Position numbers and translations under genes: made by a program
The notes under the pieces: model-generated
The model's input: the letters and a program-made list of their open reading frames with translations, nothing else
Database searches by the model: none
What the model was told of the DNA's origin: nothing
In this document: positions 8,777 through 19,439 of the stretch, in pieces
Position numbering within the stretch: position 1 is the stretch's first letter
How the letters are laid out: each line of letters opens with the position of its first letter
From: Prorocentrum cordatum
Lineage: Eukaryota; Sar; Dinophyceae; Prorocentrales; Prorocentraceae
Length of the DNA stretch: 64,000 bases
Reading direction: 5' to 3'
Assembly (NCBI GenBank): GCA_963575745.1
Contig: CAUYUJ010002747.1
Location: forward strand, 1 to 64,000

Positions 8777-9556
8777 CTCGGCCAGCCCATCCAGAAACGA
8801 TCAGCAAGGGAATGAGTGAATGAGGGGCGGCAATACGCTGCGGGAAAACAAGGATCGCACATGGCGCCCCGCATGGAAGGTTAAAGTGGAAAGCAGTGCA
8901 AGCAAATATGGTGCTTCGACGAGGGGTGAGGGGTGTTTCGATGAATCGTAGTGGCTGTTGCACTGATTTGTATCTTAAGCTCGCGTGCGTTTCGAAACTT
9001 GAAGCCATATTTGGGCTCTCTTGGGGTTCTTGGGGCCCTCCTGGAGTTTTTTTTGGTGCTCTCTTGAGGTCATCCCAAGGCCTTCTTGGAGCCCTCTTGA
9101 GGCTCGCTTGGAGCGTTGTGGGGCCCTCTTGGGGCTCTTTCGGACCCCCCCCCACTGGGGGCTCACCAATGCCGTCCTGGGGCCCTCTTGGCCCGCTCTT
9201 AGGGCGCTCTTGGGCGCTCTCGGGAACGTCGCAATGCCCTTGTGGACCCCTCTCGGGGCTAGGTTGGGCCGTCTTGGGGCCATCTCGAGGCTTCGGGGGC
9301 CCATCGGAGGCGAAACAGCGAGACGACAAACCACATAGGTTTTCTATCTTGGGCCATCCTGGAGGCCATCTTGCCCTCTCCGAGACTCTGTTGGAAGCAT
9401 CTTGGGCCATCTTGGACGCTGCCGTGGGTCGCCCCCCCCCCCCCCCCCCCAAACGCATGGACTGGGGGGGGGGGGGGCGCACCTCCCAATCAGGGAAACG
9501 GAGGACGTTGGACCCAGAACCGCCCTTGACCACCAGAGGGCCGGTGGGATATGACA
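8777..9556 (+). repeat. TTGGGGCC-type module, copy 3
   Basis: It opens with GGCCAGCCCATCCAGAAACG at 8777 and closes with CCAGAGGGCCGGTGGGATAT near 9533. The interior (8985-9330) repeats the wording of copy 1 (390-860). It contains C and G homopolymer runs at 9430-9475. Confidence 0.7.
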
Positions 9557-10410
9557 GAGCGAACTGCACTGGTGAACCCATGCTGCACGCTTAAGTTGCA
9601 CATGCGGAACATATATAGGGCATCATATGCGACCATGTGGCATACCATGCGTAAACTATGCAGCGCGGCAGTTCAGTGTCAAAGGTTGTGATCATGATTG
9701 TGGTTATATAGAGCGTGATATGCTAGTAAAATGCCCCCCCTGAGCGCTCATTGGATGGCCCCGATGGTTCCACATGGCCCCTGGGCGCTCATTGAAAGGC
9801 CCCCCTGATCGCTCATTGGAACAGCTCTTTGAAGACCCATAGGGCACATGATCGGCCCCCCTTTCGCGAACGGACCCGGATACGCCATCGAATCGAGTTC
9901 AAGAGTCAGGCTAGACCGGGCAAATTGAAGCACGGCGCGCAATGATATTAAGTTGGCCCCCGAAACCAGAGCCCAAAACTGCCTCAATGCGACTGCCCAC
10001 CGTCAAAGACCCTGGTCTAGACGGTGGAACTCCAAGCACCCCGCCCCCTCGCTAACATCTCGAAGGTTCGTATTTGTCGTGTGCCCATGCTTGTCCTCTT
10101 GCGCTGTTGAGCTTCACCCAGTCCCATCCCGACTCCACCACCAACCTTCTACGCTGTTTCCCAGTGCCCTCCGACCTCCCTCACCGTCTTCCTCAATCAC
10201 GCAACCTTATCCAACCTAACCCCTGCCCCGTCCGGCTCTGAACTCTTCACTGCCAGTCCGCGCGTGACTCTGCATCCTCCTCGCCCCGCGCGCTGCGAGG
10301 CGCCTTGGCCCCCATCATCGGCGATGTGGCGGCCGCCATCTGCAACCGCACCTCCTGCAGGAGCGCGCCTGCCTCGCTGGCGGTGGGCGGCTGGGATGGG
10401 GGAGCTCTGC
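9557..10410. other. Gene-free interval with short repeats and one hairpin
   Basis: There is no credible exon. Three spaced copies of a 'GAGCGCTCATTGGA'-like word lie at 9740-9825. An interrupted hairpin (CCACCGTC…AGACC/GGTCT…GACGGTGG) lies at 9997-10027. The remainder is pyrimidine-rich. Confidence 0.6.
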
Positions 10411-10412
10411 GC

Positions 10413-10570
10413 CAGTGAACCCGCATAGTGAGGATGAGCAGCTGTTCAAGGCCCCCCTTGCATCCTTAAGCGTTGCCTCGAGCCCTTTTGTCGTGCGTCT
10501 TCGAACATCGCCGCTGGCCTTCCCAGGCCAATGCGTCTTTGCCGCGCATCCTTACGATGCGGGTATACTG
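10413..10570. mobile_element. MITE-like TIR element, family B, copy 2
   Basis: A 158-bp segment whose left end (CAGTGAACCCGCATAGTGAG) matches the family B terminus, and whose right end in reverse complement (CAGTATACCCGCATCGTAAG) matches with a few changes. The interior shows CCTTGCATCCTTA wording like copy 1. No ORF. Confidence 0.7.
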
Positions 10571-10869
10571 TGTGAATATCCTCCTCCCATCCACCTCCTC
10601 TTTTGCTTCCATCCCTCTCCTCTGTCTCAGCGCCCCCCCATTCCGACCTTCCCTCCCCCTCCTGCCCCGCGGGCTCGCTGTCTGCGCGCGCGTCGGCGCG
10701 AACCCCGGCAGCGGCCGCGCCATATATTTCGGCATCGCTCGGACGTGTGCAATGTTGCTCGGCGAGGACCGTCGAGAGGCATCTTGTATCATTTCGCAAA
10801 CGCAAAATACACGCGCGAGACCGACACATGCTCGGGAAGTGGACGTTCGAGCGATGACAATATATGGTC

Positions 10870-11105
10870 GCGGGCCCCAGAGTTGCCCCCCCTTTATCTG
10901 GGCGCCAGAGTCCCCCCCCCCGCCCCCTCGCGACCTTGCCCCCAGAGGCGCCCCTCTCGTCGTATCTTGGGCCCCAGAGTTGCTGATCCCCTCGCGTCCT
11001 GGGCCCCAGAGTTACGTCCCCCTCGTCTCCTGGTCCCCAGAGTAAGCCCCGCCCCTCGTGTCCTGGGCCCCAGAGTTGCCCTTCCCCTCGTGCTGGGCGC
11101 CCGAT
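10870..11105. repeat. ~35-bp tandem repeat (GGGCCCCAGAGTTGC)
   Basis: About six degenerate copies of a unit containing TGGGCCCCAGAGTTGC followed by a C-rich spacer and CTCGT. It is open in one plus frame (PELR…) but repeat-driven. Confidence 0.7.
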
Positions 11106-11424
11106 GACGCATCTCCCTTAGCGCCCTCCTCCTCCTTCCGGTCCGCCCCCCCAGGTCGACCTCCCCCCTCCTCAGTCCTGCCCCCCTCTCCCTCCCTCAC
11201 AGCGCTCCGCAACCCCCCCCTCCGTCCTCCGAACTGCTCCTCTGCGCGCGCCCGCGCGCGTTTCGCGGGCCCCGTGGGCCCGTGATGCGCTCCAAATGCA
11301 TGTTCTTATGTATGCATATTGCTGGCGCATGCATAACATTCGTCGAGGTCCGTCTCTGAGCTGCGGCCAACCAACAACACGCCACGGCCGTTTACGACTG
11401 ATCCCGCGCCGACCTGGGTGGCGC

Positions 11425-11515
11425 ACCGTGACCCGAAAACCCGAACGCCCGAAAAAAACAAGAAAAAACAAGAAAACACCCGGAAACGTTTTCGGGTTTT
11501 CGGGTTTTCGGCATG
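11425..11515. other. Inverted repeat of CCCGAAAA / TTTTCGGG words
   Basis: CCCGAAAACCCGAACGCCCG on the left faces TTTTCGGGTTTTCGGG on the right across an A-rich spacer. It is a foldback rather than a telomeric array, because there are only three short units and they face each other. Confidence 0.6.
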
Positions 11516-11600
11516 TCGGATTTCGCTGCGCCCCCCCCCCCCCTCCCCCCTCCAAACACGCACCGCTACCTAAACAGAACATGATGCTGCGTTAATTATT

Positions 11601-12358
11601 GACGCTTCGCGCACCCCTGCCAGCCCATCCAGGACCGCTCAGCAAGGGGGCCTGTGAGTCAGGGGCGGCAGGACGCACGCTTGGAGCTCTCTTCGGGGCC
11701 TCTTGGGGCCCTCCTGGAGCTCTCTCTTGGGGCTCTCTTTATGTCAGTTTAGGGCCTTATTGGCGCCCTCTAGGCGATATTGTGGGGCGTCTTGGCGCCC
11801 TCGCCTGCGAACGGCCTCTGAAGGCCGTCTCGGGCCCGTTGGCAAGACAAAATGCGGCCTTAATTCGAGCCCCCATCTGCTGCTCATCGATGCCGTCCTG
11901 GGGCCCTCTTGGGGGGCGCTCTCGGGCACTCTTGGGGCCGTCCTGGTGCCCTCTTGAGCTCCTTTCAGGGTCATGTGGCCATCTTGAGGCCTCGATGGGC
12001 CATCGGATACGAACTCGCGAGACTGCACGCCACATGGACGTCTCTTAAGTTTGTAATCACGTTTGGCCTCTTGGGGGGTGCTCAACCGCCTCGGATAGTA
12101 TTTGACATTGTCTTGGAACCGTCTTGAAGCCTCTTGTATGCGCGTCGGAAGCTATCTTGAGCCATCTACCGCTATCTTGGGCCATCTTAGGGGCACTCTC
12201 TGATGCCTTTTTGGAGCACCGAACGTGGCCCCCTGTCACCTCGCGGGGGGGCCCGTCCAGACGCAGGGACGGGGGCGATCCTCCCGAGCAGGGACAGGGG
12301 GGGCGTTGGAAAATGAACCGCCCTAGACCACCTGCGCCCAGATGACTGGTGGGATTGA
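11601..12358 (+). repeat. TTGGGGCC-type module, copy 4
   Basis: It opens with GACGCTTCGCGCACCCCTGC at 11601, continues through TTGGGGCC and CCATCTTGG words, and closes with CAGATGACTGGTGGGATTGA near 12340. No credible protein. Confidence 0.7.
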
Positions 12359-12621
12359 CAATGTCTCGTCGTTTACCCCGTGTGTCTGCCGTGTCTCTGG
12401 CTTGGCATCGCTCGGACGTGTGCATTTTTCCATCGGCGAGGACCATCGATGATGATCCTTGATCATTTGGCGAAACAAAGAAACACGCACGACACCGAAC
12501 CACGCGCAAGGAACGTGTGTCCGAGCGATGGCGAGCTGATGATCTGCGCTGTTGCGCTGTTCAGTCCATCGCCGTAGCCGTTCTGGCTTGTTATGTCGGG
12601 CACACAGCTGCCTGTGACCGC

Positions 12622-12771
12622 ATGCCTACCAAAGCTGAGCTGAACGCGTTCTTCGAGCGGCGCGCGTCCATGGCGCAGGTGAAGCTGCCGCTGGAGCCGC
12701 CGTCAGGACCGCCGACGCCGGGGAGATCGTCCGTGCACAGGCCGCCCCCGCAGGGCGCCGTCAGCCCACTG
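12622..12771 (+). CDS. Q/A-repeat protein gene, first exon
   Basis: An ATG at 12622 opens MPTKAELNAFFERRASMAQV, followed by a Pro/Ser-rich stretch (PLEPPSGPPTPGRSSVHRPP) and ending near SPLA. The start was chosen because the upstream part of the frame is poor and because I recall dinoflagellate relatives beginning with a similar short helix plus Pro-rich linker. The exon is followed by a CGT microsatellite read as intron; a GC donor at 12772 keeps phase 0, but another donor is possible. Confidence 0.5.
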
Positions 12772-12838
12772 GCGCGTCGTCGTCGTCGTCGCGGTCGTCG
12801 TCGTCGTCGTAGTCGTCATCGTCGCCGTAGTCGTCGTA

Positions 12839-12876
<38 letters not shown>

Positions 12877-13139
12877 AATCGTCGTCGTCGTCGCTGTCGT
12901 AGTCGTCGTCGTTGTCGTCGTCGTCGTCGTCGTAGTCGTCGTGTTCGTCGTCGTCGTCGTAATCGCCGTCGTCGTCGTAGTCGTCGTCGTCGTCGTAGTC
13001 GTCGTCGTCGCCGTAGTCGTCGTAGATGTCGTCGTCGTCGTCGTAGTTGTCGTCGTCGTCGTCGTAGTCGTCGTAGTCTTCGTCGTCGTAATCGTCGTCG
13101 TCGCCGTATGCGTCGTAGTCGTCGTCGTCGTCGTAATCG

Positions 13140-13170
<31 letters not shown>

Positions 13171-13526
13171 TGGTAGTGGTCGAATTGTCTTCGTCGTCAT
13201 CGTATAGTCGTCGTCGTCGTCGCCGTAGTCGTCGTATAGTCGTCGTCGTCGTCGGCCTCGTTGTCGCGGTCGTCATCGTTATCGTCGTCCTCGGCATCGT
13301 CGTATTCGTCGTTGTCGTCGTAATCGTCGTCGTTGTCGTCGCCGTAGTCGTCGCGTTGTCGTCGGTCGCCGGCCTCGTTGTCGCGGTCGTCGTCGTCGCC
13401 GTCGTCGTCCGCGTCGTCGTTGTTATCGTCGTCCTCGTCGTCGTGCTCGTCGTTGTCGTTGTCTTCGTCGTCGCATAGTCGTTGTCGTCGTCGTGGGCCT
13501 CCTTGTTCTCTCCCGTTCTCCTGGAG
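12772..13526 (+). repeat. CGT microsatellite filling the proposed intron 1
   Basis: The 755-bp tract is almost entirely degenerate (CGT)n with GTA and GTT variants, open in several frames on both strands (poly-Arg, poly-Val, poly-Asp, poly-Thr). It ends in a pyrimidine-rich CTCTCCCGTTCTCCTGGAG, a plausible acceptor at 13525-13526. Confidence 0.7.
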
Positions 13527-14327
13527 GCCATGACGCCGATCAAGACCCGCGATGATGACGCCATGAGCGTTGCCAGCATGGGCTCCTGCGCGTCTCACTT
13601 CTGCGCGCATGATTTCGAGGCTGGCATCAAGCACTTGGCGGCGACGATGACCGTCGACCCTCTGAAGGTTGTGGCTATGGTCCGTGATTCGGCGCAGCTG
13701 CAGGCGCTCTGCGGCATCACGCAGCCAGATCAGCTGGCCGAAGCCCTGCGCGCATTCGGCGCTGAGGACGCGCTGACCGACGACGAAGATGTCGACGAGG
13801 CCGCCGTCGCGAGGCCGATGGCGGAGGGCGACCCCTTGGTCGTGGCCGCGTTCTCCGTCGCCGACGGCGCCCCGCCGATCAGCGCTGGCGCGGCTGCCGT
13901 GGACGCGGCCTCCCGCGATGCGGATCAGCCAATGCCGCAGTCGCCACCTGTGTCGATCGCGTCGTCCTCAGCGGACAGCCCAGCGACGGTGCCGGCGGCG
14001 CTGGATGACGTGGCGGAGGCGGTGGGGGGCGCCAGCGGGCAGCTGGCGCAGCTGCGCACCAAGTGGGAGCACGCGGTAGAGGTGGCGAAATCCGTTTCGG
14101 CGAGGGCGGCGATTGCCGACAGTCAGGCTGAGCAAATGGCGCTCCTGCACCACGAGCAGATCGCCGTCGCTGAGGCGCTCGCTTGCGAGACGCAATGGAG
14201 GCGCGCCGCCGCGGCGGAGCAGGCCCGCCTGCAGGCGGCGGCGCAGGGCGCGCAGCCTGCTGCCCCCGGCGAGGCCCCGGAGGAGAAGCGCGCGAAGATG
14301 GCTTCAGCGGCGGAGCAGCGCCAGCAG
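13527..14327 (+). CDS. Q/A-repeat protein gene, second exon
   Basis: 267 codons. A globular-looking part (…CASHFCAHDFEAGIKHLAAT… DPLKVVAMVRDSAQLQALCG…) is followed by an acidic linker (ALTDDEDVDE), an Ala/Ser/Pro linker and a heptad-like helical segment (residues ~185-260) rich in Ala, Gln and Glu. I recall this order in dinoflagellate proteins of unknown function that are present in many copies. The donor is read as CAG|GC at 14327/14328. Confidence 0.6.
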
Positions 14328-14523
14328 GCTCGGGCCGGACGAAAGGGGGGGATGGGGAAATGGGGGGTGCGAAATTTGCTGCGCGCAGATGGTTTCGGCC
14401 CCATCCATGGGCCCATTCCTCGATGCATTGCCGCCTCCGACTCTGGGAGGCGCTGTGAACATAATTGCGCGAGCTGACACTCCCCCCCCCCTTCGTCACC
14501 CCCCCTTTCGCCTGGCCCGGCAG
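14328..14523 (+). other. Proposed 196-bp GC-AG intron
   Basis: The frame breaks in this interval and resumes in another phase. A GC donor at 14328 and CGGCAG acceptor ending 14523 restore the frame exactly. The exon/intron and intron/exon borders share CAG|GC. The interior has G and C homopolymer runs and a CCCCCCTTTCGCC pyrimidine tract near the acceptor. Confidence 0.6.
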
Positions 14524-15296
14524 GCGGCAGCGGCGGGCGCGCAGACGCAGCAGCAGCTCCCGGCGCAGCAAGCGGCTACAACGGAGGCGCCCGTCGCGGC
14601 GGAGGTCGGCTCATGCGCGGGGGCCGTCTACATCCCGCCTGCGAGCGTCTTCGCGCCCACCGTCAATGCGGGCGTCCCGATCGAGACGCTATTTCCGAAG
14701 CAAGTCCCAGACGCGGAGGCGCAGACGCAGCGCGAGCTCCCGGTGCACCAGGCGGCTGCAGCAGAGACGCAGACGCAGCACGAGCTCTTGGCAGAGCAGG
14801 TGGCGACAGCGGATGAACAGCAGCAGCAGCAACAGCTCCTGGCGCAGCATGCGGCTGCAGCGGAGGAGCAGCAGCAGCAGCATCAGAAACTCTCGGCTCA
14901 GCAGGCGGCAGAAGCGGAGACGCAGCGGCAACGGCAGCTCCTGGCGCAGCAGGCGGCTGCAGCGGAGGCGCAGCAGCAACATCAGCTCCTGGCGCAGCAG
15001 GCGGCGGCAGCGGAGGCGCAGCAGAAACTCCTGGCTCAGCAGGCAGCTGCAGCGGCGGCGCAGAAGCAGCAGCAGCTCTTGGCGCAGCAGGCGGCTGCAG
15101 CGGACGCGCAGAAGCAGCAGCAGCAGCAGCGGCATCGGCAACTCCTGGCTCAGCAGGCGGCGACAGCGGAGGCGCAGCAGCAGCAGCAGCAACTCCTGGC
15201 TCAGCAGGCGGCTGCAGCGGACGCGCAGAAGCAGAAGCAGCAGCAGCAGCAGCAGCAGCAGCTCCTGGCGCAGCAGGCAGCGACAGCGGCGGCGCA

Positions 15297-15337
<41 letters not shown>

Positions 15338-15990
15338 TCTTGGCGCAGCAGGTGGCTGCAGCAGAGGCGCAGGAGCAGCAGCAGCAGCTCTTGGCGCAGC
15401 AGGCGGCTGCAGCGGAGGCGCAGAGGCAGCAGCAGCAGCTCTTGGCGCAGCAGGCGGCTGCAGCGGAGGCGCAGAGGCAGCGACAGCTCTTGGCGCAGCA
15501 GGCGAGGGCAGTGGAGGCGCAGAAGAAGCAGCAGCTCTTGGCGCAGCAGGCGGCTGCGCCGGAGGCGCAGAGGCAGCAGCAGCTCCTGGCGCAGCAGGCG
15601 GCTGCAGTGGAGGCGCAGAAGCAGCAAACGTTCCTGGCGCCAGCGGCTGGCGCGCAGACGCAGGCGCAAGGCAAGCGGCCAGTTGCCCAGCCGGACGGCA
15701 TCGATCAGCGGGCCCAGAAAGCGCCGAAGTGCCCGCCGCAGCCGGGCCAAGAGCCACAGCCCTCGATGCCGCCCGCAGTGGGGTCGAGCCAGCAGCCGAT
15801 GACGGTGGGTGGTCAGTTCCTGAGCAGCGCGGCGCTGGCTGCTCTGGCTGCGCCGCCGCCGCTGTGCCAGCCTGCCGCCCAGGAGTCGCAGGCGGCGCTG
15901 CCGCCCGCCGCCGCCCCGGCGACTCCGGGCGGCAATGCGGTCGCGGATGCGCAGGCGGCGAAGGCGGCGCTGCAGGATGCCGTGGAGCAG
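14524..15990 (+). CDS. Q/A-repeat protein gene, third exon (LLAQQAAAAEAQ tandem repeat)
   Basis: 489 codons. Residues from about 14730 to 15640 are a tandem array of ~12-20-residue units built on LLAQQAAAAEAQ with variable poly-Gln insertions. It is predicted to be a very long amphipathic coiled coil. After the array comes a Pro/Gln/Ala-rich stretch (QPDGIDQRAQKAPKCPPQ…). Units differ at the DNA level (GCA/GCG, CAG/CAA), so the repeat is not purely microsatellite slippage. The reading ends at CAG|GC (15990/15991), a GC donor in phase with the next exon. Confidence 0.6.
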
Positions 15991-16749
15991 GCGCGGGGCG
16001 AAGATACGTAGGTGGATGAGGGGTAGGAGCAGGATGATGATGATGATGAGGAGGAGGAGAAGGGGGATGAGGAGGAGGAGGAGGGCGAGGAGGAGGAGGA
16101 GGAGGAGGAGGAGGAGGAGGGGGGGAGGAATGAGGCGAGGAAGGAGGATAAGGAGAAGGATGCGGAGGGGGAGGGGTCGGGGGAGGAAGAGGTGGAGGAG
16201 GGGGGGAGAAAGGGGGGGATGAGGAGGATGAGGTGGGGGATGAGGAGGAGGAGGGAGGATGGCGATGATGATGATAAGGAGAAGGAGGAGAGGAGGAGGA
16301 GGGGGAGGAGGATGAGGATGATGATGAGGAGGAGGAGGCGGAGGAGGATACAGAGGGGAGGATGGAGGTGATGATGATGAGGAGGAGGACGAGGCGGAGG
16401 AGGGAGGGGAGAGGAGGAGGAGGAGGTGGAGGAGGAGGAAGAGGAGGGAGGAGGGGGAGGGGGGGGGGGATGGGGGGGGGGGGGAGGAGGAGGAGGACGA
16501 GAAGATGGTGGACGCAAAGGGTCAGGAGGAGCGACTGCGGCGACTGGGGGGCGAATATGATCACGAGGGAGATGATGGGGAGGGCGAGGTGGAGAGATGA
16601 GGGAAGATGATGATGAGATGATGAGGGCGAGGAGAGGATGTGATTGAAGATGATGACAATGAGGAAGCGGAGGAGGAGGGGGTGGGCGAGGGGGATGATG
16701 ATGATGATGAGGGAGACGATGGGCGTGATCTAGCTCCGCACCCCAGCAG
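15991..16749 (+). repeat. GAG/GAT-rich proposed intron 3
   Basis: The 759-bp tract of degenerate GAG, GAT and GGA triplets starts GC and ends CCCCAGCAG (acceptor at 16748-16749). Its length is a multiple of three, and removing it joins codon boundaries. Repeat-driven frames on both strands are ignored. Confidence 0.65.
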
Positions 16750-17751
16750 GGCAAGCACGTCATCGTCAATGCAGCTGCAGAGCATCAGCTGGAGGAGCAG
16801 TTGATCAACAGTTCCACGCAGAACGCCTCGTACCAACGCTTCTTGAGGCGAATGGTCACGAGGAAGGCGGCGACCATGCACCCGGACCTGGTGAAGACGT
16901 TCAACGAGAAGCAGTCTCGGCCGCAGCTCTTCGTGGATTGGTTCAAGCACGGAGAGAATCTTGACAAGGTATCGGTTGCCCATCGGAGGAGCGGATGCCT
17001 GGCCGTTGGCGTCGACACCAGCGGCGGCGGTCGCTTGGTCGAGGGCTGTTGTCCCTCGGCGATGGCGACCGCCGACGCCGGCGTCGACGCCGACGTCCAA
17101 GCTTCTGGAAGGAGGATCATCAGGCAGAAGAAAAGCACGACCACGCTGAAGCCGACGAGGATGGCGAAGATGTTGCAGATGTTCGACGGCGACGCTGCGC
17201 ACGCGGATCTCGTGATCCAGAACGCCATCAAGATGGGCCGCTGGAGGAGAGACAGCCTCAACCCAGATGACGCGAGCAAGAAAGTGTACTGGATCGTGGC
17301 GGACGAAGCCATCGAGTTCAACAACATCAACGAGCAGGAGTTCAGCCTGGAGTCCGGCGACGTGGAAGTCACCAATGAGCAGGCGAAACAGTTGGTTGCG
17401 CCAGGTGGCTTCTTCGACGAGGATGGCGACATCACTGCTGGCGGGTTGTCGGCCGCTTCCGCGACCGCTCTTGCCTGCGCCCATTTCAATTCGCCGTCTG
17501 CTCCAGCCTCAGGGGCTGCCGCAGCACTGGGCGGGGCCGCCGGCGGCGAGGGCAAGGGCAAGGGCAAGCACCGCGGCCGCGGCAAGGGCCAGGGGAAGTG
17601 CGACAAGGACGGCAACGGCAAGGGTGGCGAGGCGGCTCCCCTGGCGAAAGACACGCCCTGCAAGGAGGCCAACCAGTTGCTGAGAAGCACCGGGGGGGCT
17701 CGAACCAAACTGGCCACGGAGGAGGGCGCAGAGGATGAGAAGAGAGAATAA
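16750..17751 (+). CDS. Q/A-repeat protein gene, terminal exon(s)
   Basis: The frame opens GKHVIVNAAAEHQLEEQLIN and continues with STQNASYQRFLRRMVTRKAA, …RPQLFVDWFKHGENLDK, later KMGRWRRDSLNPDDASKKVY and a Gly/Lys-rich tail (GEGKGKGKHRGRGKGQGK), stopping after EDEKRE. The 159 bases at 16969-17127 (GT…CAG, multiple of three) read less like protein (VSVAHRRSGCLAVGVDTSGG) and may be a retained intron. With all four exons the spliced product is ~1140 codons. Families with a similar 'W…GRW..D.L' tail recur in dinoflagellates. Function unknown. Confidence 0.6.
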   Translation, partial: GKHVIVNAAAEHQLEEQLINSSTQNASYQRFLRRMVTRKAATMHPDLVKTFNEKQSRPQLFVDWFKHGENLDKVSVAHRRSGCLAVGVDTSGGGRLVEGCCPSAMATADAGVDADVQASGRRIIRQKKSTTTLKPTRMAKMLQMFDGDAAHADLVIQNAIKMGRWRRDSLNPDDASKKVYWIVADEAIEFNNINEQEFSLESGDVEVTNEQAKQLVAPGGFFDEDGDITAGGLSAASATALACAHFNSPSAPASGAAAALGGAAGGEGKGKGKHRGRGKGQGKCDKDGNGKGGEAAPLAKDTPCKEANQLLRSTGGARTKLATEEGAEDEKRE

Positions 17752-17759
17752 GGACTGGG

Positions 17760-18130
17760 GGAGAGGAGGGGGGCCAGGGGGATAGGGGGGGGAGGATGAG
17801 GAGGCGGCGATCAGGAGGGGGGTCAGGAGGATAGGGAGGGAGGAAGCAAACGACAGGAGGTTTGCCCGCGCTGGCTCGCCTCCGTCGCCGAAGTTCATGA
17901 CCTCGAACTCCTCGCCCCGGCCCGCTCGGGCCGGCCCGGGGCGGGGGCGCGGGGGGGCGAGCTGGGAGGCGAGATTGGAAACGATGATATTATTTCGGTC
18001 TTGCGGCCGGGGCGCGGCAGCGATCCCCCTGTCCGGTCCGGGAGCCCGTCGGAGTGCCTGGGTTGCGGGCCGTAGGCTTCTAGGATATTCTTGGCGCCTC
18101 GCGTGCCCCCGCCAGGCGCGCGCAAAATTC
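17760..18130. other. Gene-free 3' flank
   Basis: A G-rich stretch (17755-17850) followed by GC-rich sequence with overlapping frames. No polyadenylation signal or recognisable gene. Confidence 0.5.
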
Positions 18131-18132
18131 TC

Positions 18133-19031
18133 GACGCTTCGCGCGCCCCAACCAGCCCATGCAGAATTGATATCCAATTTTCTGGTGGCCTCTTTGGAGG
18201 CTATCTTGAGCCATGCTCGGCTATTGGCTGTCGGAGGCTATCTTGAGCCATGCTCGGCTATCTTGGGCCATCTTGAGGCTGTCCTGAGGTTTCTTGGAGG
18301 TCTGTCGGAGGCTATCTTGAGCCATGCTTGGCTATCTTAGGCCATTTTGAAGGCCATCTTGGGCTATCTAGGGCTCTCTTGGAGCCATCTTGGGCAGAGA
18401 AGGGCGGGGGGTCTCTGGGAGAGGCTGGGAGTCCTCTTGGGGCCATCTTGGGCCCCATGTCTCAAGAAGAGGAGGCGCCTTAATTGGGGTCCCCCCCCAC
18501 CGGAGGCTCTCAAACGGCGTCTCGGGGCTGTCTTGGAGCGCTATTGGGCGCTTCTTGGGCGATCTGGGGCCGCCTTCGGCCTTCCAGGGCCCCACTTGGG
18601 GCCGTTTCGGGCCATCATGGGGCCGCCTTGAGGCTTCCCAGGCCCATCGGAACCGAACGGGCGAAAATGCGGAAAACAAACATTGACTATAGGCTTTTGG
18701 AAGGTTTTGGCATCTTGGAGAGCGCCGTGGAGGGCTCGAAGGGCACTTGGATCCGTCTTGGGGCTGTCGTGGGGCTTCTCGGGGGTGGGTCGGAGGCTAT
18801 CTTGGCCCATCTTGAAGTAACATGGGCCATCTTGGAGACCATCTTGCGACTTTGAACGCCTCCGGGAGCAATCTCGGGCCATCTGGGGCGCACTAGCGCC
18901 TCGCGGCGCGCCCCGCCCAGGCCCCCGCCCAGGCCCAGGGGGGGGCGTGGGGGGGGCCAGTGGAAAAGAGATGAGGAGAAACAAAAAAACGCGCTATACC
19001 ACTTAAGCCCAGAGGGCTGGCGGGATTACGG
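18133..19031 (+). repeat. TTGGGGCC-type module, copy 5
   Basis: It opens with CTCGACGCTTCGCGCGCCCC and closes with CCCAGAGGGCTGGCGGGATT near 19010. Nearly the whole length parallels copy 2 (7020-7740 plus the closing word), except that copy 2 has gained a ~290-bp GA tract and an A run between GGCCAGTGGAA and the closing word. This makes them a paralogous pair useful for dating the microsatellite expansion. Confidence 0.75.
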
Positions 19032-19034
19032 AGG

Positions 19035-19315
19035 TGCCTCGATGGTGGGGGTGAGGGGTGGTACGATGGCTCGTAGTGGCTGTTGAATTGATGTGTATAT
19101 TAAACTCGAGTGCAAGTTTATTTATGGGGCCCTCTTGGGGCCCTTCTGGAGCTCTTTCTCGGGCTCTCTCGCGGTCCTCCCAGGGCCTTCTTTGGGCCCT
19201 TTTGGGGTTCTTTCGGGGCGTCTTGGGGCCCACTTGGGGTTCTTCTTTGGGATTATAGGGGCTTTCTTTGGGGTCTGTTGGGAAGCCTGAGGGGCCTCTT
19301 GGGGGCGTCTAGAAA
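19035..19315 (+). repeat. TTGGGGCC-type module fragment
   Basis: The wording TCGTAGTGGCTGTTG…GATGTGTAT matches 8940-8975 at the start of copy 3's interior, followed by GGGGCCCTCTTGGGG words. It is a partial second module abutting copy 5. Confidence 0.6.
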
Positions 19316-19439
19316 GATGAGGCCCGCCATGAAAAATTGCCGACGCTGCGCGGCGGCCAAGAGAGCCGAAGGGGCCTGCGAGGCGGCCCAAGAGCGCGCC
19401 AAGAGTGTCGGGCTGGGCTGTCGGGCGGCGGCTCACCGT

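Noticed and set aside
11425-11515. Telomere-like TTTTCGGG repeats
   Set aside because: Only about three units, arranged as an inverted pair, with a sequence unlike the usual TTTAGGG-type telomere.
14663-16564. 633-residue minus ORF opposite the Q/A-repeat gene
   Set aside because: It is the antisense of CAG/GCG and GAG repeats (poly-Leu, Ser, Pro). The plus frame has globular flanking parts and in-frame splice joins.
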